Below are positions 30,377 through 39,570 of a DNA stretch of 64,000 nt, piece by piece. The notes below the pieces were generated by a model. It had not been told where the DNA came from. It ran no database searches and saw only the letters and a list, made by a program, of their open reading frames with translations. The number at the start of each line of letters is the position of its first letter. Position 1 is the stretch's first letter. The translations under genes were made by a program, and so were the position numbers. Origin of the DNA: Arthrobacter sp. HY1533 (GTDB lineage Bacteria > Actinomycetota > Actinomycetes > Actinomycetales > Micrococcaceae); assembly GCF_027568515.1 (NCBI RefSeq), contig NZ_JANKZF010000006.1, positions 1-64,000 of the forward strand, read 5' to 3'.

Positions 30377-31501
30377 CTACTGGTTGGGCAGCCTTACGGG
30401 CATGACCAGGTAGCGGTACTCGTCGCGGCGTTCACCGTCGATGTCATCCTGTGCGCTGAGCATGGCCGGCTTGGGTGCCGAGGTGAAGGAGAAACGCACG
30501 TACTTGCTGTCAAAGGCGTTGAGGCCTTCGCTGAGGTAGTGCGGGTTGAAGGCAACAGTGATTTCCTCGCCAACCAGGGTGGCTTCCAGGTTCTCCGAAG
30601 CCTGTGCGTCCTCGCCGGTGCCGGCATCGAGGGTGAGCTGGCCGTCGGTGAAAATCAGGCGAACCGGGGTGTTGCGTTCGGCAACGAGCGACACACGGCG
30701 AACGGCCTCAGCCAGTGCGTGGGTTTCCACCGTTGCGTGGATCGGCGTGGTGTCCGGGAACAGCGAGCGGATCTTGGGGTAGTCGCCGTCGACCAGCAGC
30801 GAGGTTGTGCGCCGGCCACCGCTTTCGAAACCAATGAGCTCGCTGTTTTCAGAGAGGGCAATGTTGATGTTGCCTGAGCTGCCAAGGGTCTTGGCCACTT
30901 CGCTGAGGGTCTTTGCCTTGACCAGCGCACCCGTGGAGATGTTGGGCGTGCTGGGGTTCCAGCGGATTTCACGCAGTGCCAGGCGGTACCGGTCAGTTGC
31001 CAGCAAGGTGATCAGGTCACCCTCGATTTCCATCTTCACGCCGGTGAGGATGGGCAGGGTGTCGTCCTTGCTCGAGGCAATGATGACCTGGGAAACGGCC
31101 TGGGCAAACGCTTCGCCGTCCACTGTTCCGCTCACTTCCGGCAGGGCCGGCAATTCCGGGTAGTCGCTTACCGGCATGGTGGCCAGATGGAAGCGGCTGC
31201 TGCGGCAGGTCAGCGTGACCTTGCTGCCGTCGGTTTCAACATCAACCGGGGCTGCCGGCAGGCTGCGGCAGATGTCTGCCAACAGGCGGCCGGACACCAG
31301 GATGGTGCCTTCCTCGGAAATGTCAGCAGGGATCTGCAGGCGCGCAGAGATCTCATAGTCAAAACTGGCCAGGCTCAGTGTCCCTGCCTCGGCCTTCAGG
31401 AGAAGGCCGGAAAGCACGGGGACAGGAGGGCGTGGTGACAAGGATCGTGCGGCCCAGCTGACTGCTTCGGTCAGAACATCCCGTTCGACTCGGAACTTCA
31501 C
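30377..31501 (-). CDS. dnaN: DNA polymerase III beta sliding clamp
   Basis: 374 residues. Three repeated clamp folds that close around DNA and tether polymerase. VKFRVERDVLTEAVSWAARSL is the usual start, so the GTG at 31501 is used. The C-terminal YLVMPVRL is the conserved end. The region upstream to dnaA is one of the two oriC intervals. Confidence 0.96.
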   Translation of the reverse strand: MKFRVERDVLTEAVSWAARSLSPRPPVPVLSGLLLKAEAGTLSLASFDYEISARLQIPADISEEGTILVSGRLLADICRSLPAAPVDVETDGSKVTLTCRSSRFHLATMPVSDYPELPALPEVSGTVDGEAFAQAVSQVIIASSKDDTLPILTGVKMEIEGDLITLLATDRYRLALREIRWNPSTPNISTGALVKAKTLSEVAKTLGSSGNINIALSENSELIGFESGGRRTTSLLVDGDYPKIRSLFPDTTPIHATVETHALAEAVRRVSLVAERNTPVRLIFTDGQLTLDAGTGEDAQASENLEATLVGEEITVAFNPHYLSEGLNAFDSKYVRFSFTSAPKPAMLSAQDDIDGERRDEYRYLVMPVRLPNQ

Positions 31502-31967
31502 GGAAGGGTGCCGCCTTTCATGGTGCGAAAAAAGTTCAGTGAGCGCCCAACAGTGCTGCCAGGTGGAAGTGCCCACAGCAGGAGGACGCAAATTACATGC
31601 TTGGAGACAGCTTAGCCCCTAGAACTGCCCACGTGGGCATTGCTCTGCACTGCCTGCAGGGCGTCGAACCGGGGAAAGGTAAATGTTCTTTGAAACGAAG
31701 AATTCTTGTAGTTCGTAGTGTTAATAAGTCCTGTGGATACTGTGGATAACTGCCCTGCGTCACGGGATCGCACCGAAGTTGCCTGTGCACAGCCTGTGGG
31801 GTCATCCCGCTTGTGGCTGTGGGGCGAAGTGGAGAACTTTTGGCGCCAATTTAATGATCCACAGGGACCCCCTGAGTTATCCGCAGGGAGTGTGCACTTG
31901 TGCCCTTTTAATCCACAGGCTTATCCACAGCTGTTAATTTCTCAGAAATTTTTCTCCGCTGCGCGGA
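31502..31967. other. oriC: oriC interval between dnaA and dnaN
   Basis: 466 bp without genes. DnaA boxes: GTATCCACA (minus, 31732-31740), perfect TTATCCACA (minus, 31741-31749), TGATCCACA (31855-31863), TTATCCGCA (31877-31885), TAATCCACA (31909-31917), perfect TTATCCACA (31921-31929). An A/T-richer tract at about 31680-31730 (contains GTTAATAAG) is a candidate unwinding element. A perfect 14-bp palindrome, TGCCCACGTGGGCA, lies at 31626-31639 toward dnaN. Confidence 0.8.
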
Positions 31968-33404
31968 CTATCCCTCGCGCTGCTGCTGCTTGATCTTGTT
32001 GGTCAGCTCCGTGACCTGGTTGTAGATGGCCCGGCGTTCGGCCATCAACTCGCGGATCTTGCGGTCTGCATGGATCACAGTTGTATGGTCGCGGCCACCG
32101 AATTCCTGCCCAATCTTCGGCAGGGACATGTCAGTCAGCTCACGGCACAGGTACATGGCGATCTGCCGGGCAGTCACCAGGGTCCGTGTCCTGGACTTGC
32201 TGCACAGCTCCTCCAGCGAGATGTTGAAGTAGGCGGCCGTCTGCCCCAGGATCGCCGTCGAGGTGATTTCCTGCGCACCGTCGTCGGTGATGAGGTCCTT
32301 GAGCACCAGTTCGGCCAGGCCAACATCCACCGGCTGGCGGTTCAGGCTTGCGAATGCGGTGACGCGGATCAGGGCACCCTCGAGCTCACGGATGTTCGTG
32401 GAGATCTTCGATGCGATGTATTCCAGGGCGTCGTCCGGGGCGGAAAGGCCTTCGCCAATGGCCTTTTTGCGCAGGATCGCGATGCGGGTTTCCAGTTCCG
32501 GCGGCTGCACATCGGTCAGCAGGCCCCACTCGAAGCGTGAACGCATGCGTTCCTCAAAGCCCTGGAGGCGCTTCGGCGGAAGGTCGGAGGTGATGACAAC
32601 CTGCTTGTTGTGGTTGTGCAGGGCGTTGAAGGTGTGGAAGAACTCTTCCTGGGTGGCATCCTTGTTGGCCAGGAACTGGATGTCGTCAATCAGCAGGATG
32701 TCCACGTTGCGGTACAGCTGCTTGAAGCTGGCGCCCTCGTCATCGCGGATGGAGTTGATGAAATCGTTCGTGAATTCCTCCGAATTCACGTACCGGACGC
32801 GGATTCCCGTGTACAGGCGGCGGGCATAGTGTCCGATCGCGTGCAGCAGGTGGGTCTTGCCCAGACCCGAATCACCATAGATGAACAGCGGGTTGTAGGC
32901 CTTGGCCGGGGCCTCTGCGACGGCAACGGCCGCGGCGTGCGCAAATCGGTTGGAGGAACCGATGACAAAGGAGTCAAAAATGTACTTCGGGTTCAGCCGG
33001 CCAAACTCCTGCGAGGTACTCGGCGGTGTGGGGGCCGGCTTCGAGGGCTGTTCCTGCGGTTCGTGGTGCACAGGCTGTTCCGTGCGGATGGCCACGGGGG
33101 CCGGGGCCGGCTCTTCTTCCTTTGCCGGCGGCACCAGGTCTGCGTTGACGCTGAAGGCGCAGCTGATTTCCTCGGAGAACACCTGGCCCAGTGCATCGTT
33201 GAGTGCCGTGCTGAGCTGGTTCTGCAGCACTTCGCGCGTCAGTTCATTGGGAACCGCAACCAGCAGGGTGTTTCCAATCAGGCCCTGGGGCTGTGTGAGA
33301 ACCACAAAGCCGCGCTGCCGCGGGGAAACCCTTTCATCCTGTTCCAGGATGCGGATGACCCGTCGCCAGGAACTTCCAACGTCATTGATGTCCTCAGTGC
33401 TCAT
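31968..33404 (-). CDS. dnaA: chromosomal replication initiator DnaA
   Basis: 478 residues. Domain I (about 1-95), a Pro/Glu-rich linker (about 95-140), an AAA+ core with Walker A GDSGLGKTHLL, Walker B ILLIDDIQFLANK and the arginine-finger region, and a C-terminal helix-turn-helix with FGGRDHTTVIHADRKI that reads DnaA boxes. The ATG at 33404 has AAGGAAC as RBS. Boxes occur on both sides of the gene and in a remote cluster near 17 kb. Confidence 0.98.
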   Translation of the reverse strand: MSTEDINDVGSSWRRVIRILEQDERVSPRQRGFVVLTQPQGLIGNTLLVAVPNELTREVLQNQLSTALNDALGQVFSEEISCAFSVNADLVPPAKEEEPAPAPVAIRTEQPVHHEPQEQPSKPAPTPPSTSQEFGRLNPKYIFDSFVIGSSNRFAHAAAVAVAEAPAKAYNPLFIYGDSGLGKTHLLHAIGHYARRLYTGIRVRYVNSEEFTNDFINSIRDDEGASFKQLYRNVDILLIDDIQFLANKDATQEEFFHTFNALHNHNKQVVITSDLPPKRLQGFEERMRSRFEWGLLTDVQPPELETRIAILRKKAIGEGLSAPDDALEYIASKISTNIRELEGALIRVTAFASLNRQPVDVGLAELVLKDLITDDGAQEITSTAILGQTAAYFNISLEELCSKSRTRTLVTARQIAMYLCRELTDMSLPKIGQEFGGRDHTTVIHADRKIRELMAERRAIYNQVTELTNKIKQQQREG

Positions 33405-33986
33405 TGAATGTTCCTTACCTTAACGCCGGTTGGCCCACCGGAATGCTTGTCTGTTAACCCACGCTGCCCGTGATGTCCGTTACACACCGCAGGCCTGTGG
33501 ACTGGATGCGGGGGAAGCAACCCAAATACGGCTAAACCGCCGTAATCCACAGAGTTATGCACATCGGTGGATAACTTGCTACTGGCCTAGCCTAAAGGAT
33601 GGATACTCCAGAAGATAGCTGGAGAAAGGGGTTGTGGATAAATGTCACAGGGGTGTGCCGGATCGGGCTTCTTCCACAGGCATTGTCCACGGAGTTGTGC
33701 ACAGCTGTGGATGAACTGCCCCGGCTCCTGCAGAACCCTGTTGAGTGCTCTGTTGGGCACTGCCGGGAGCCGCCTGGCGGCCGATCGGGCGTCTGGCCGT
33801 TTGACTGCAGGTGCGCCAATGACCTAATGTTGTGAAGTCCCATGTGTCTGCTTTGCGCTACCGCGTACGCTTGTCAAGTATTTCTTGAGAAGCGAGAAGC
33901 CGGCATCCATATACTTAGCGTCGACCCCTTTCTTACCCTGTTAGCTGCGGGCAAGGCGCATCTTTGATTGTCTTGGAGTAACTACC
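33405..33986. other. oriC: oriC interval between rpmH and dnaA
   Basis: DnaA boxes: TAATCCACA (33543-33551), TTATGCACA (33555-33563), TTATCCACC (minus, 33566-33574), perfect TTATCCACA (minus, 33633-33641), TTGTCCACG (33683-33691), TTGTGCACA (33694-33702), TCATCCACA (minus, 33706-33714). This is the second half of the origin. Toward rpmH a TTGAGA (33885-33890) and TATACT (33910-33915), 19 bp apart, may form the rpmH promoter. Confidence 0.78.
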
Positions 33987-34124
33987 GTGAGCAAGCGGAC
34001 TTTTCAGCCGAACAACCGCCGTCGTGCCAAGAAGCACGGCTTCCGCCTTCGTATGCGCACCCGCGCCGGCCGCGCCATTCTGGCCGCCCGCCGTGGCAAG
34101 GGTCGCGTAGAGCTGTCGGCCTAA
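33987..34124 (+). CDS. rpmH: 50S ribosomal protein L34
   Basis: 45 residues, highly basic. [19 protein letters not shown] is the invariant L34 start, and it ends in GRVELSA. The GTG start at 33987 follows TTGGAG. First gene of the rpmH-rnpA-yidD-yidC-jag-rsmG set. Confidence 0.98.
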   Translation: MSKRTFQPNNRRRAKKHGFRLRMRTRAGRAILAARRGKGRVELSA

Positions 34125-34179
34125 ACAATAACTGCTTGGCAATTCGCCAGGCCCTAGTGAAGTAGCGGTAGGTCGCACG

Positions 34180-34581
34180 GTGCTGGCCACCAGAAACAGA
34201 ATGCGGACTTCCGCCAACTTCTCACATACTGTACGTTCCGGCGTCCGAAATGGACGCCGGAACTTAGTGTTATATGTGGTGTCCACTTCTCCGGATGCAC
34301 CCAGCCAAGTTGGGTTCATCGTGGCGAAAACTGTTGGGAACGCTGTGACCCGGAACCTCGTTAAGAGGAGACTGAGGGAAATAGTTGTTGCGACAGTCAA
34401 AGAGCATCCCTGTGGAATAAACGTTGTGGTGCGGGCCCTGCCTGCCGCCGCCAACGCCTCCTTCAGTGAGCTGGCCACGGACTACCGCAAGGCATTTTCC
34501 ACCGCATTCCCCCGCTTGGGCGGGAGGATGGGAGAAGCTGCGCAGCCTGCCCCGGCAGCTGCCGCAGTCGAGGAACAATAG
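34180..34581 (+). CDS. rnpA: ribonuclease P protein component
   Basis: 133 residues. The protein subunit that assists RNase P RNA in tRNA 5' processing. The RNR motif region AVTRNLVKRRLREI is present, and the C-terminus has an Ala/Pro extension. GTG start at 34180, 55 bp after rpmH. Confidence 0.95.
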   Translation: MLATRNRMRTSANFSHTVRSGVRNGRRNLVLYVVSTSPDAPSQVGFIVAKTVGNAVTRNLVKRRLREIVVATVKEHPCGINVVVRALPAAANASFSELATDYRKAFSTAFPRLGGRMGEAAQPAPAAAAVEEQ

Positions 34582-34603
34582 GGCCATAAGGAGAAGATGT
34601 TTT

Positions 34604-34999
34604 GTGAGCCACTCACAAACCGCAGGCAAGGCACCCAGGTGGCTTTCCGCCGTCGTGCTTTTCCTGTGGCATCTTCCCCGCAACGTCCTGATTGTCCTTC
34701 TTAAGCTGTACCGGCGCGTCATCTCACCCATTTATGGGCAGGTGTGCCGGTTTTTTCCATCATGTTCGGCTTACGCCCTTGAAGCCGTCACCGTTCACGG
34801 TGCCGTCAAGGGAAGCTGGTACGCTGCGCGCAGGGTTCTGCGCTGCCATCCCTGGAGCGCAGGCGGCCTCGATCCGGTGCCTTCGCCGGCCAATGTTGAT
34901 TGGGACGACCCTTCCACGGTGCCCCTCATTGTCCAGCTGAACCATCCGCACGTTTTTCTGGCCAAGCAACAGGCAACACAAGGCCGCGAAGCGGCTTGA
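34604..34999 (+). CDS. yidD: membrane protein insertion efficiency factor YidD
   Basis: 131 residues. The family core YRRVISPIYGQVCRFFPSCS and AYALEAV with conserved cysteines lies at about 35-70, followed by RRVLRCHPWSAGGLDPVP. YidD aids YidC-dependent insertion. The C-terminal tail of about 45 residues is longer than average. The GTG at 34604 is preceded by AAGGAGAAG; upstream codons in the frame overlap rnpA and look unrelated. Confidence 0.93.
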   Translation: MSHSQTAGKAPRWLSAVVLFLWHLPRNVLIVLLKLYRRVISPIYGQVCRFFPSCSAYALEAVTVHGAVKGSWYAARRVLRCHPWSAGGLDPVPSPANVDWDDPSTVPLIVQLNHPHVFLAKQQATQGREAA

Positions 35000-35017
35000 G
35001 GAGATAGATAAAGAAAT

Positions 35018-35983
35018 ATGGGTTTCTTCGATACAATTCTGTTCCCCTTTAAGTGGGTCGTGTCATGGATCATGGTTTCCTTCCATGACGTCCTGACCTG
35101 GCTGGGGATGGACGCCGCTTCCGGTGTCACGTGGACGCTGGCCATCATTGGCCTGGTGCTCGTGATCCGTGCGGCACTGATTCCTGTCTTCGTCAAGCAG
35201 ATCAAGGCGCAGCGCGGCATGCAGGCACTTCAGCCTGACATGAAGAAGCTGCAGGCCAAGTACAAGGGCAAGACCGACCAGCTGTCCCGCCAGGCCATGG
35301 GCCAGGAACAGATGGCACTGTACAAGGAACACGGGACCAACCCGTTCTCGGCCTGCCTGCCCATGCTGATCCAGATGCCGTTCTTCTTCTCCCTGTTCCA
35401 GGTGCTTTCCGGCGTGGCCAAGGCCAACCAGGAAACCAAGGGCATCGGGGCCATGACCCATGACCAGGTGGCCCAGTTCGATTCGGCCACCATCTTTGGC
35501 GCACGCCTCTCCGACGCACTTCTGCCTTCCATGCAGGGCGGCAACCTGACCTTCGCCATTGCGGCACTGTCGATCGTGATGATCGTGGCCATGATCGCCT
35601 CGCAGTTCATCACGCAGAAGCAGATCATGTCCAAGAACATGTCTGAAGAAGCCATGCAGGGCCCGTTCATGCGCCAGCAGAAGATGATGCTCTACGTACT
35701 GCCCCTGGTATTCGGTATCGGTGGCGTGAACTTCCCCATCGGTGTCCTCATCTACTGGACCACCACCAACCTGTGGACCATGGGACAGCAGTTCTTCGTC
35801 ATCCGCCGCATGCCCACCCCCGGGTCCCCGGCCTACAAGGAGTACCAGAAGCGCCGCGAGGCCAAGGGCCTGCCGCTGCTGGGCGCGTCAAAGAAGACCG
35901 TCGTCGAGGAAGCTGTCGAGGAAATTCCTGAGGCCAAGGGCCAGCGGAGCCAGCCGCAGCGCAAGAACAGGAAGAAGAAATAA
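35018..35983 (+). CDS. yidC: membrane protein insertase YidC
   Basis: 321 residues. Inserts and folds membrane proteins with or without Sec. Five helices, with the amphipathic cytosolic loop after helix one (IKAQRGMQALQPDMKKLQ) and the family motif NPFSACLPMLIQMPFFFSLF. The positively charged C-terminus may bind ribosomes. Shares one base with jag (TAATG). Confidence 0.96.
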   Translation: MGFFDTILFPFKWVVSWIMVSFHDVLTWLGMDAASGVTWTLAIIGLVLVIRAALIPVFVKQIKAQRGMQALQPDMKKLQAKYKGKTDQLSRQAMGQEQMALYKEHGTNPFSACLPMLIQMPFFFSLFQVLSGVAKANQETKGIGAMTHDQVAQFDSATIFGARLSDALLPSMQGGNLTFAIAALSIVMIVAMIASQFITQKQIMSKNMSEEAMQGPFMRQQKMMLYVLPLVFGIGGVNFPIGVLIYWTTTNLWTMGQQFFVIRRMPTPGSPAYKEYQKRREAKGLPLLGASKKTVVEEAVEEIPEAKGQRSQPQRKNRKKK

Positions 35984-36558
35984 TGCCTGAAGAAGTGCCG
36001 ACTGCCACTGAAGAATCAACTGCCCCCGCCGAAGCTACCGTGGAGGCTGCTGTGCAGGCACCCGCGGACGAATCCGCTGAGGCTCCCGTCAGCCGTTTGG
36101 AGGAGGAAGGCGACATCGCCGCCGACTACCTCGAAGAGCTGCTGGACATTGCCGACATCGACGGCGACATCGACATTGAGGTCCGCAGTGGCCGCACCTA
36201 CATCTCCATCGTGGCGGAAGAAGGATCGGATTCACTGGCGAACCTGGTTGGCCAGGACGGCGAAGTCCTGGACGCCCTGCAGGAACTGACCCGCTTGAGC
36301 GTGCTTTCGGCAACGGACAGCCGCTCGCGCCTGGTTCTGGACATCTCGGGCTACCGGGACCGCCGCAACGCGGAACTGGCCAAGATTGCCAACGATGCGG
36401 CTGCTCAGATTGCAGCCGGCAGCGAGTCCGTGGCCCTGGAGCCGATGGGCGCCTACGAGCGCAAGATCGTCCATGACGCCATTGCCGAGCTGGGCCTGGA
36501 GTCAGAGTCAGAGGGCGAAGGCCCCAAGCGCCACATCGTGGTGACGGCTGCACAGTAG
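35983..36558 (+). CDS. jag: single-stranded nucleic acid-binding protein Jag (KH-R3H)
   Basis: 191 residues. An acidic Ala/Glu-rich N-terminus (1-40) is followed by KH-II (about 45-115, GQDGEVLDALQELTRL) and R3H (about 120-185, SRLVLDISGYRDRR, LEPMGAYERKIVHD). It binds RNA; in other Gram-positives it affects elongation and division. No Jag-N domain is present, as usual in actinobacteria. Confidence 0.92.
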   Translation: MPEEVPTATEESTAPAEATVEAAVQAPADESAEAPVSRLEEEGDIAADYLEELLDIADIDGDIDIEVRSGRTYISIVAEEGSDSLANLVGQDGEVLDALQELTRLSVLSATDSRSRLVLDISGYRDRRNAELAKIANDAAAQIAAGSESVALEPMGAYERKIVHDAIAELGLESESEGEGPKRHIVVTAAQ

Positions 36559-36587
36559 TGCACGCCATTTGAAGAAGTTTTCCAATT

Positions 36588-36627
36588 GATCCCGGCCGCT
36601 GCGTGAACCGCGTGGCCGGGATCTGGA
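36588..36627 (+). terminator. possible terminator between jag and rsmG
   Basis: GATCCCGGCC (36588-36597) pairs with GGCCGGGATC (36614-36623) around a 16-nt loop and is followed by TGGATTTTAT. It is moderately strong and may be partial, separating rsmG-parAB from the upstream operon. Confidence 0.5.
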
Positions 36628-36645
36628 TTTTATGGGTTTAAGAGG

Positions 36646-37293
36646 ATGCAAACAGTGGTGGAACTTACTGAGCAGGAAGCCGTTGCAGCGGAGCGTATTT
36701 TTGGTGACCGGCTTGACCTGGCCAAGCGCTACGTTGAACACCTGGCCACATCGGGCATTGAGCGCGGGCTGATCGGCCCCCGCGAGGTTCCCCGCCTGTG
36801 GAACCGGCACGTCCTGAACTGCGCCGTGGTGGCGGAGCTTATTGACGACGGCGCCAAGGTCGCCGACGTGGGTAGTGGCGCCGGCCTGCCGGGCCTGTGC
36901 CTGGCCATTGCCCGCCCGGACCTGTACCTGACCCTCATTGAACCGCTGGAGCGGCGCGTGGTCTGGCTCGAGGAAGTCGTCATGGACCTGGGCCTGAGCA
37001 ATGTTGAGATCATCCGTTCACGGGCCGAGGCTGCCATCGGCAAGGTGGAGTGCTCAGTGGTGACGGCTCGGGCCGTCTCCGCACTTAAGACCTTGGCGCC
37101 GCTGACCATTCCGCTTCTTGGCGGCGAGGGCGAGCTCTTGGCAATCAAGGGACGCAGCGCTGAAGAGGAAATCGCCACGGCAGGCAAGACCATCAGGAAT
37201 CTTGGTGGCTACCTTACCGAGGTTGTTGTGGCCGGTCGGGATGTCTTGGAAGAGCCGACAACTGTAGTTCGTGTAAAGGTGAAGCGGCGCTGA
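36646..37293 (+). CDS. rsmG: 16S rRNA (guanine-527-N7) methyltransferase
   Basis: 215 residues. SAM-dependent enzyme that methylates G527 of 16S rRNA (GidB). The SAM site is VADVGSGAGLPGLCLA, and NRHVLNC lies upstream. ATG at 36646; GTG 36655 is an alternative. Lies upstream of parA as in most actinobacteria. Confidence 0.93.
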   Translation: MQTVVELTEQEAVAAERIFGDRLDLAKRYVEHLATSGIERGLIGPREVPRLWNRHVLNCAVVAELIDDGAKVADVGSGAGLPGLCLAIARPDLYLTLIEPLERRVVWLEEVVMDLGLSNVEIIRSRAEAAIGKVECSVVTARAVSALKTLAPLTIPLLGGEGELLAIKGRSAEEEIATAGKTIRNLGGYLTEVVVAGRDVLEEPTTVVRVKVKRR

Positions 37294-37367
37294 TCCCCGC
37301 GCCTGTCGGCTGGAACCGATAGGCTAGAGAACGGCAAACAACGCCACAGGAAAGTGAGAGTGTCAGC

Positions 37368-38417
37368 GTGACCAGCAGCGAAGCAGCTTCGCAACGGATC
37401 CCTCCGTTCATGACCTTGGGATCGGCACGTTCGAATGCCTCAAATCAACCAAAAATGGTTGATTATTCCGGTGTGAAACTGAATGTTTCACGTGAAACAG
37501 ACGTGGCGGCCATTAGCCCGCTCGACAATGACTTCGATGACAGCAGCCCCATTGCGAGCCAGCTGGTCAATGAAACCAAGCGCCGCGAACGGCTGCTGGG
37601 CCGCAAATTGCCGAAGCCCGGACGCACGCGCATCCTGACTGTTGCCAACCAGAAGGGTGGCGTCGGCAAGACCACCACCACGGTCAACATGGCGGCAGCT
37701 CTGGCCTCCGCAGGCTTGCAGGTCCTGGTCATTGACATCGACCCACAGGGAAACGCCTCGACGGCACTTGGCGTGCCACACCACGCGGATGTGGACAGCA
37801 TTTACGATGTGCTGATCAACGACGTCTCCATGGCTGAAGTCATTGCGGAATGCCCTGACATTGACAACCTGTACTGCGCACCGGCGACCATTCACCTGGC
37901 TGGAGCCGAGATTGAACTGGTCTCCCTGGTGGCACGCGAACAGCGGCTTCGCCGGGCAATTGATGAGTACGTGAAGTTCCGCGCCAACAATGGCCAGGAA
38001 CGGTTGGATTTCATTTTCATTGACTGCCCGCCAAGCCTTGGATTGCTGACGGTCAATGCTTTCTGCGCTGCCAACGAGGTCATGATCCCCATCCAGTGTG
38101 AATACTATGCACTGGAGGGCCTGAGCCAGCTCCTGAAGAACATCGAAATGATTCAGAAGCACTTGAATTCTGACTTGGTGGTGTCCACCATCCTGCTCAC
38201 CATGTACGACGGCCGCACCAATTTGGCGGCCCATGTGGCGGCAGATGTGCGCGAACACTTCCCCCAGCAGGTCCTTCAGGCCCTGATTCCGCGCTCTGTG
38301 CGTATTTCAGAGGCCCCCAGCTACCAGCAGACGGTCATGACGTACGACCCGTCGTCAACGGGCGCATTGTCCTACCTTGAAGCCGCCGCGGAACTTGCCG
38401 AGCGGTCGATACCGTAG
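37368..38417 (+). CDS. parA: chromosome partitioning ATPase ParA
   Basis: 349 residues. Walker-type ATPase with the deviant Walker A KGGVGKTTTTVN (about 95-107), DIDPQGNAS and the DCPPSLGLLTVNA motif. An N-terminal extension of about 85 residues precedes the core. A perfect parS site is embedded in this extension and encodes residues NVSRET (about 39-44), so ParB bound here would sit inside its partner gene. GTG start; 87 bp to parB. Confidence 0.95.
   Translation: MTSSEAASQRIPPFMTLGSARSNASNQPKMVDYSGVKLNVSRETDVAAISPLDNDFDDSSPIASQLVNETKRRERLLGRKLPKPGRTRILTVANQKGGVGKTTTTVNMAAALASAGLQVLVIDIDPQGNASTALGVPHHADVDSIYDVLINDVSMAEVIAECPDIDNLYCAPATIHLAGAEIELVSLVAREQRLRRAIDEYVKFRANNGQERLDFIFIDCPPSLGLLTVNAFCAANEVMIPIQCEYYALEGLSQLLKNIEMIQKHLNSDLVVSTILLTMYDGRTNLAAHVAADVREHFPQQVLQALIPRSVRISEAPSYQQTVMTYDPSSTGALSYLEAAAELAERSIP
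37484..37499. promoter_or_regulatory. parS: parS site inside parA
   Basis: Perfect match to the palindrome TGTTTCACGTGAAACA, the ParB nucleation site. Confidence 0.93.
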
Positions 38418-38504
38418 CCTCCACAGGGCTGCACACTTTTCAACTTACAATGAAGTTCATCAGAACCCGACAACGGTGGGGTTCATTCAATGGAGGATGT
38501 CTCA

Positions 38505-39527
38505 ATGACTGACAAGCGCAGGGGTCTTGGTCGCGGCTTGGGTGCCCTAATCCCCAGTTCTTCAGGCGATGAAACAGGATCCTCGCTGCCCACGCGGCCC
38601 GTGGACCTGTTCTTTCCTGAACCCAAGAGCCGCAAGCCTGCGGGAGCTGCGCAGCCTACGCGCGCTGCGAAGAAGCCAGTTGTTGCCGCTGAGCCAGTGG
38701 AGCTTGTTGAGGTTCCCGGCGCCACTTTCATGGAACTTCCCGTTGGGCTGATCCACCCGAACCGCAAGCAGCCACGAACTGTCTTTGATGAAGACGACAT
38801 GGCCGAGTTGGTCCATTCAGTACGTGAAATTGGCGTCCTGCAGCCGATCGTGGTGCGCAAGTCCACCGAAACAGGCGACCAGCCGTACGAATTGGTCATG
38901 GGTGAACGGCGTTGGCGCGCCAGCCAGGCTGCCGGACTTGAGACAATTCCGGTCATCGTCCGCGAAACCACTGACGACAACCTGCTCCGCGACGCATTGC
39001 TGGAGAACCTGCACCGTAGCCAGCTGAATCCGCTGGAAGAGGCTGCTGCTTATCAGCAGCTGCTTGAGGACTTTGGCACCACGCATGAGCAGCTTGCCGA
39101 CCGCATCGGGCGTTCGCGGCCCCAGGTTTCAAACACCCTTCGCCTGCTCAAGCTTCCTCCCGTTGTCCAGCGCCGCGTGGCTGCAGGAGTCCTTTCCGCA
39201 GGGCACGCGCGGGCGCTGCTGGCCCTTCCGGAACCGGCAGCCATGGAGCAACTCGCACAGAAGATTGTGGCCGAGGGCATGTCCGTCCGGGCCACCGAGG
39301 AAGCCGTTCAGCTCTACCACGCACCCCTGGACGGGAAGAAGCCGGCAGGCAAGACCCCGAGCCCACGCCACGAGCGCCTGGACTTCCTGGCCAGCTCATT
39401 GGCCGACCGACTCGATACCAATGTCAAGATTTCCCTGGGAGCCCGCAAGGGCAAGGTCAGCATCGAGTTTGCTTCGGTTGAAGACCTGAACCGAATCATG
39501 GATGTGTTGGGCACTGGCGGCAACTAG
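38505..39527 (+). CDS. parB: chromosome partitioning CTPase ParB
   Basis: 340 residues. Binds parS and spreads as a CTP-dependent clamp. The N-terminus MTDKRRGLGRGLGALIP is the ParA-contact motif. The CTP-binding box contains NRKQPRTVF and GERRWRASQ. The helix-turn-helix lies near 190-225 (LADRIGRSRPQVSNTLRLL), and the C-terminal dimerisation segment ends DLNRIMDVLG. ATG 38505 is chosen because GGAGG lies 8 bases upstream; ATG 38490 overlaps that RBS. Confidence 0.95.
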   Translation: MTDKRRGLGRGLGALIPSSSGDETGSSLPTRPVDLFFPEPKSRKPAGAAQPTRAAKKPVVAAEPVELVEVPGATFMELPVGLIHPNRKQPRTVFDEDDMAELVHSVREIGVLQPIVVRKSTETGDQPYELVMGERRWRASQAAGLETIPVIVRETTDDNLLRDALLENLHRSQLNPLEEAAAYQQLLEDFGTTHEQLADRIGRSRPQVSNTLRLLKLPPVVQRRVAAGVLSAGHARALLALPEPAAMEQLAQKIVAEGMSVRATEEAVQLYHAPLDGKKPAGKTPSPRHERLDFLASSLADRLDTNVKISLGARKGKVSIEFASVEDLNRIMDVLGTGGN

Positions 39528-39544
39528 TCGCAGCGCTTTATGCG

Positions 39545-39570
39545 GGGACTGTTTCACGTGAAACAGTCCC
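39545..39570. promoter_or_regulatory. parS: parS site 3' of parB
   Basis: Perfect TGTTTCACGTGAAACA at 39550-39565, extended by flanking GGGAC and GTCCC into a 26-bp palindrome. May also act as a weak terminator for parB. Confidence 0.93.

Noticed and set aside
38490-38504. Upstream ATG for parB
   Set aside because: It overlaps the GGAGG ribosome site that serves ATG 38505, and family members start with the RRGLGRGL segment.
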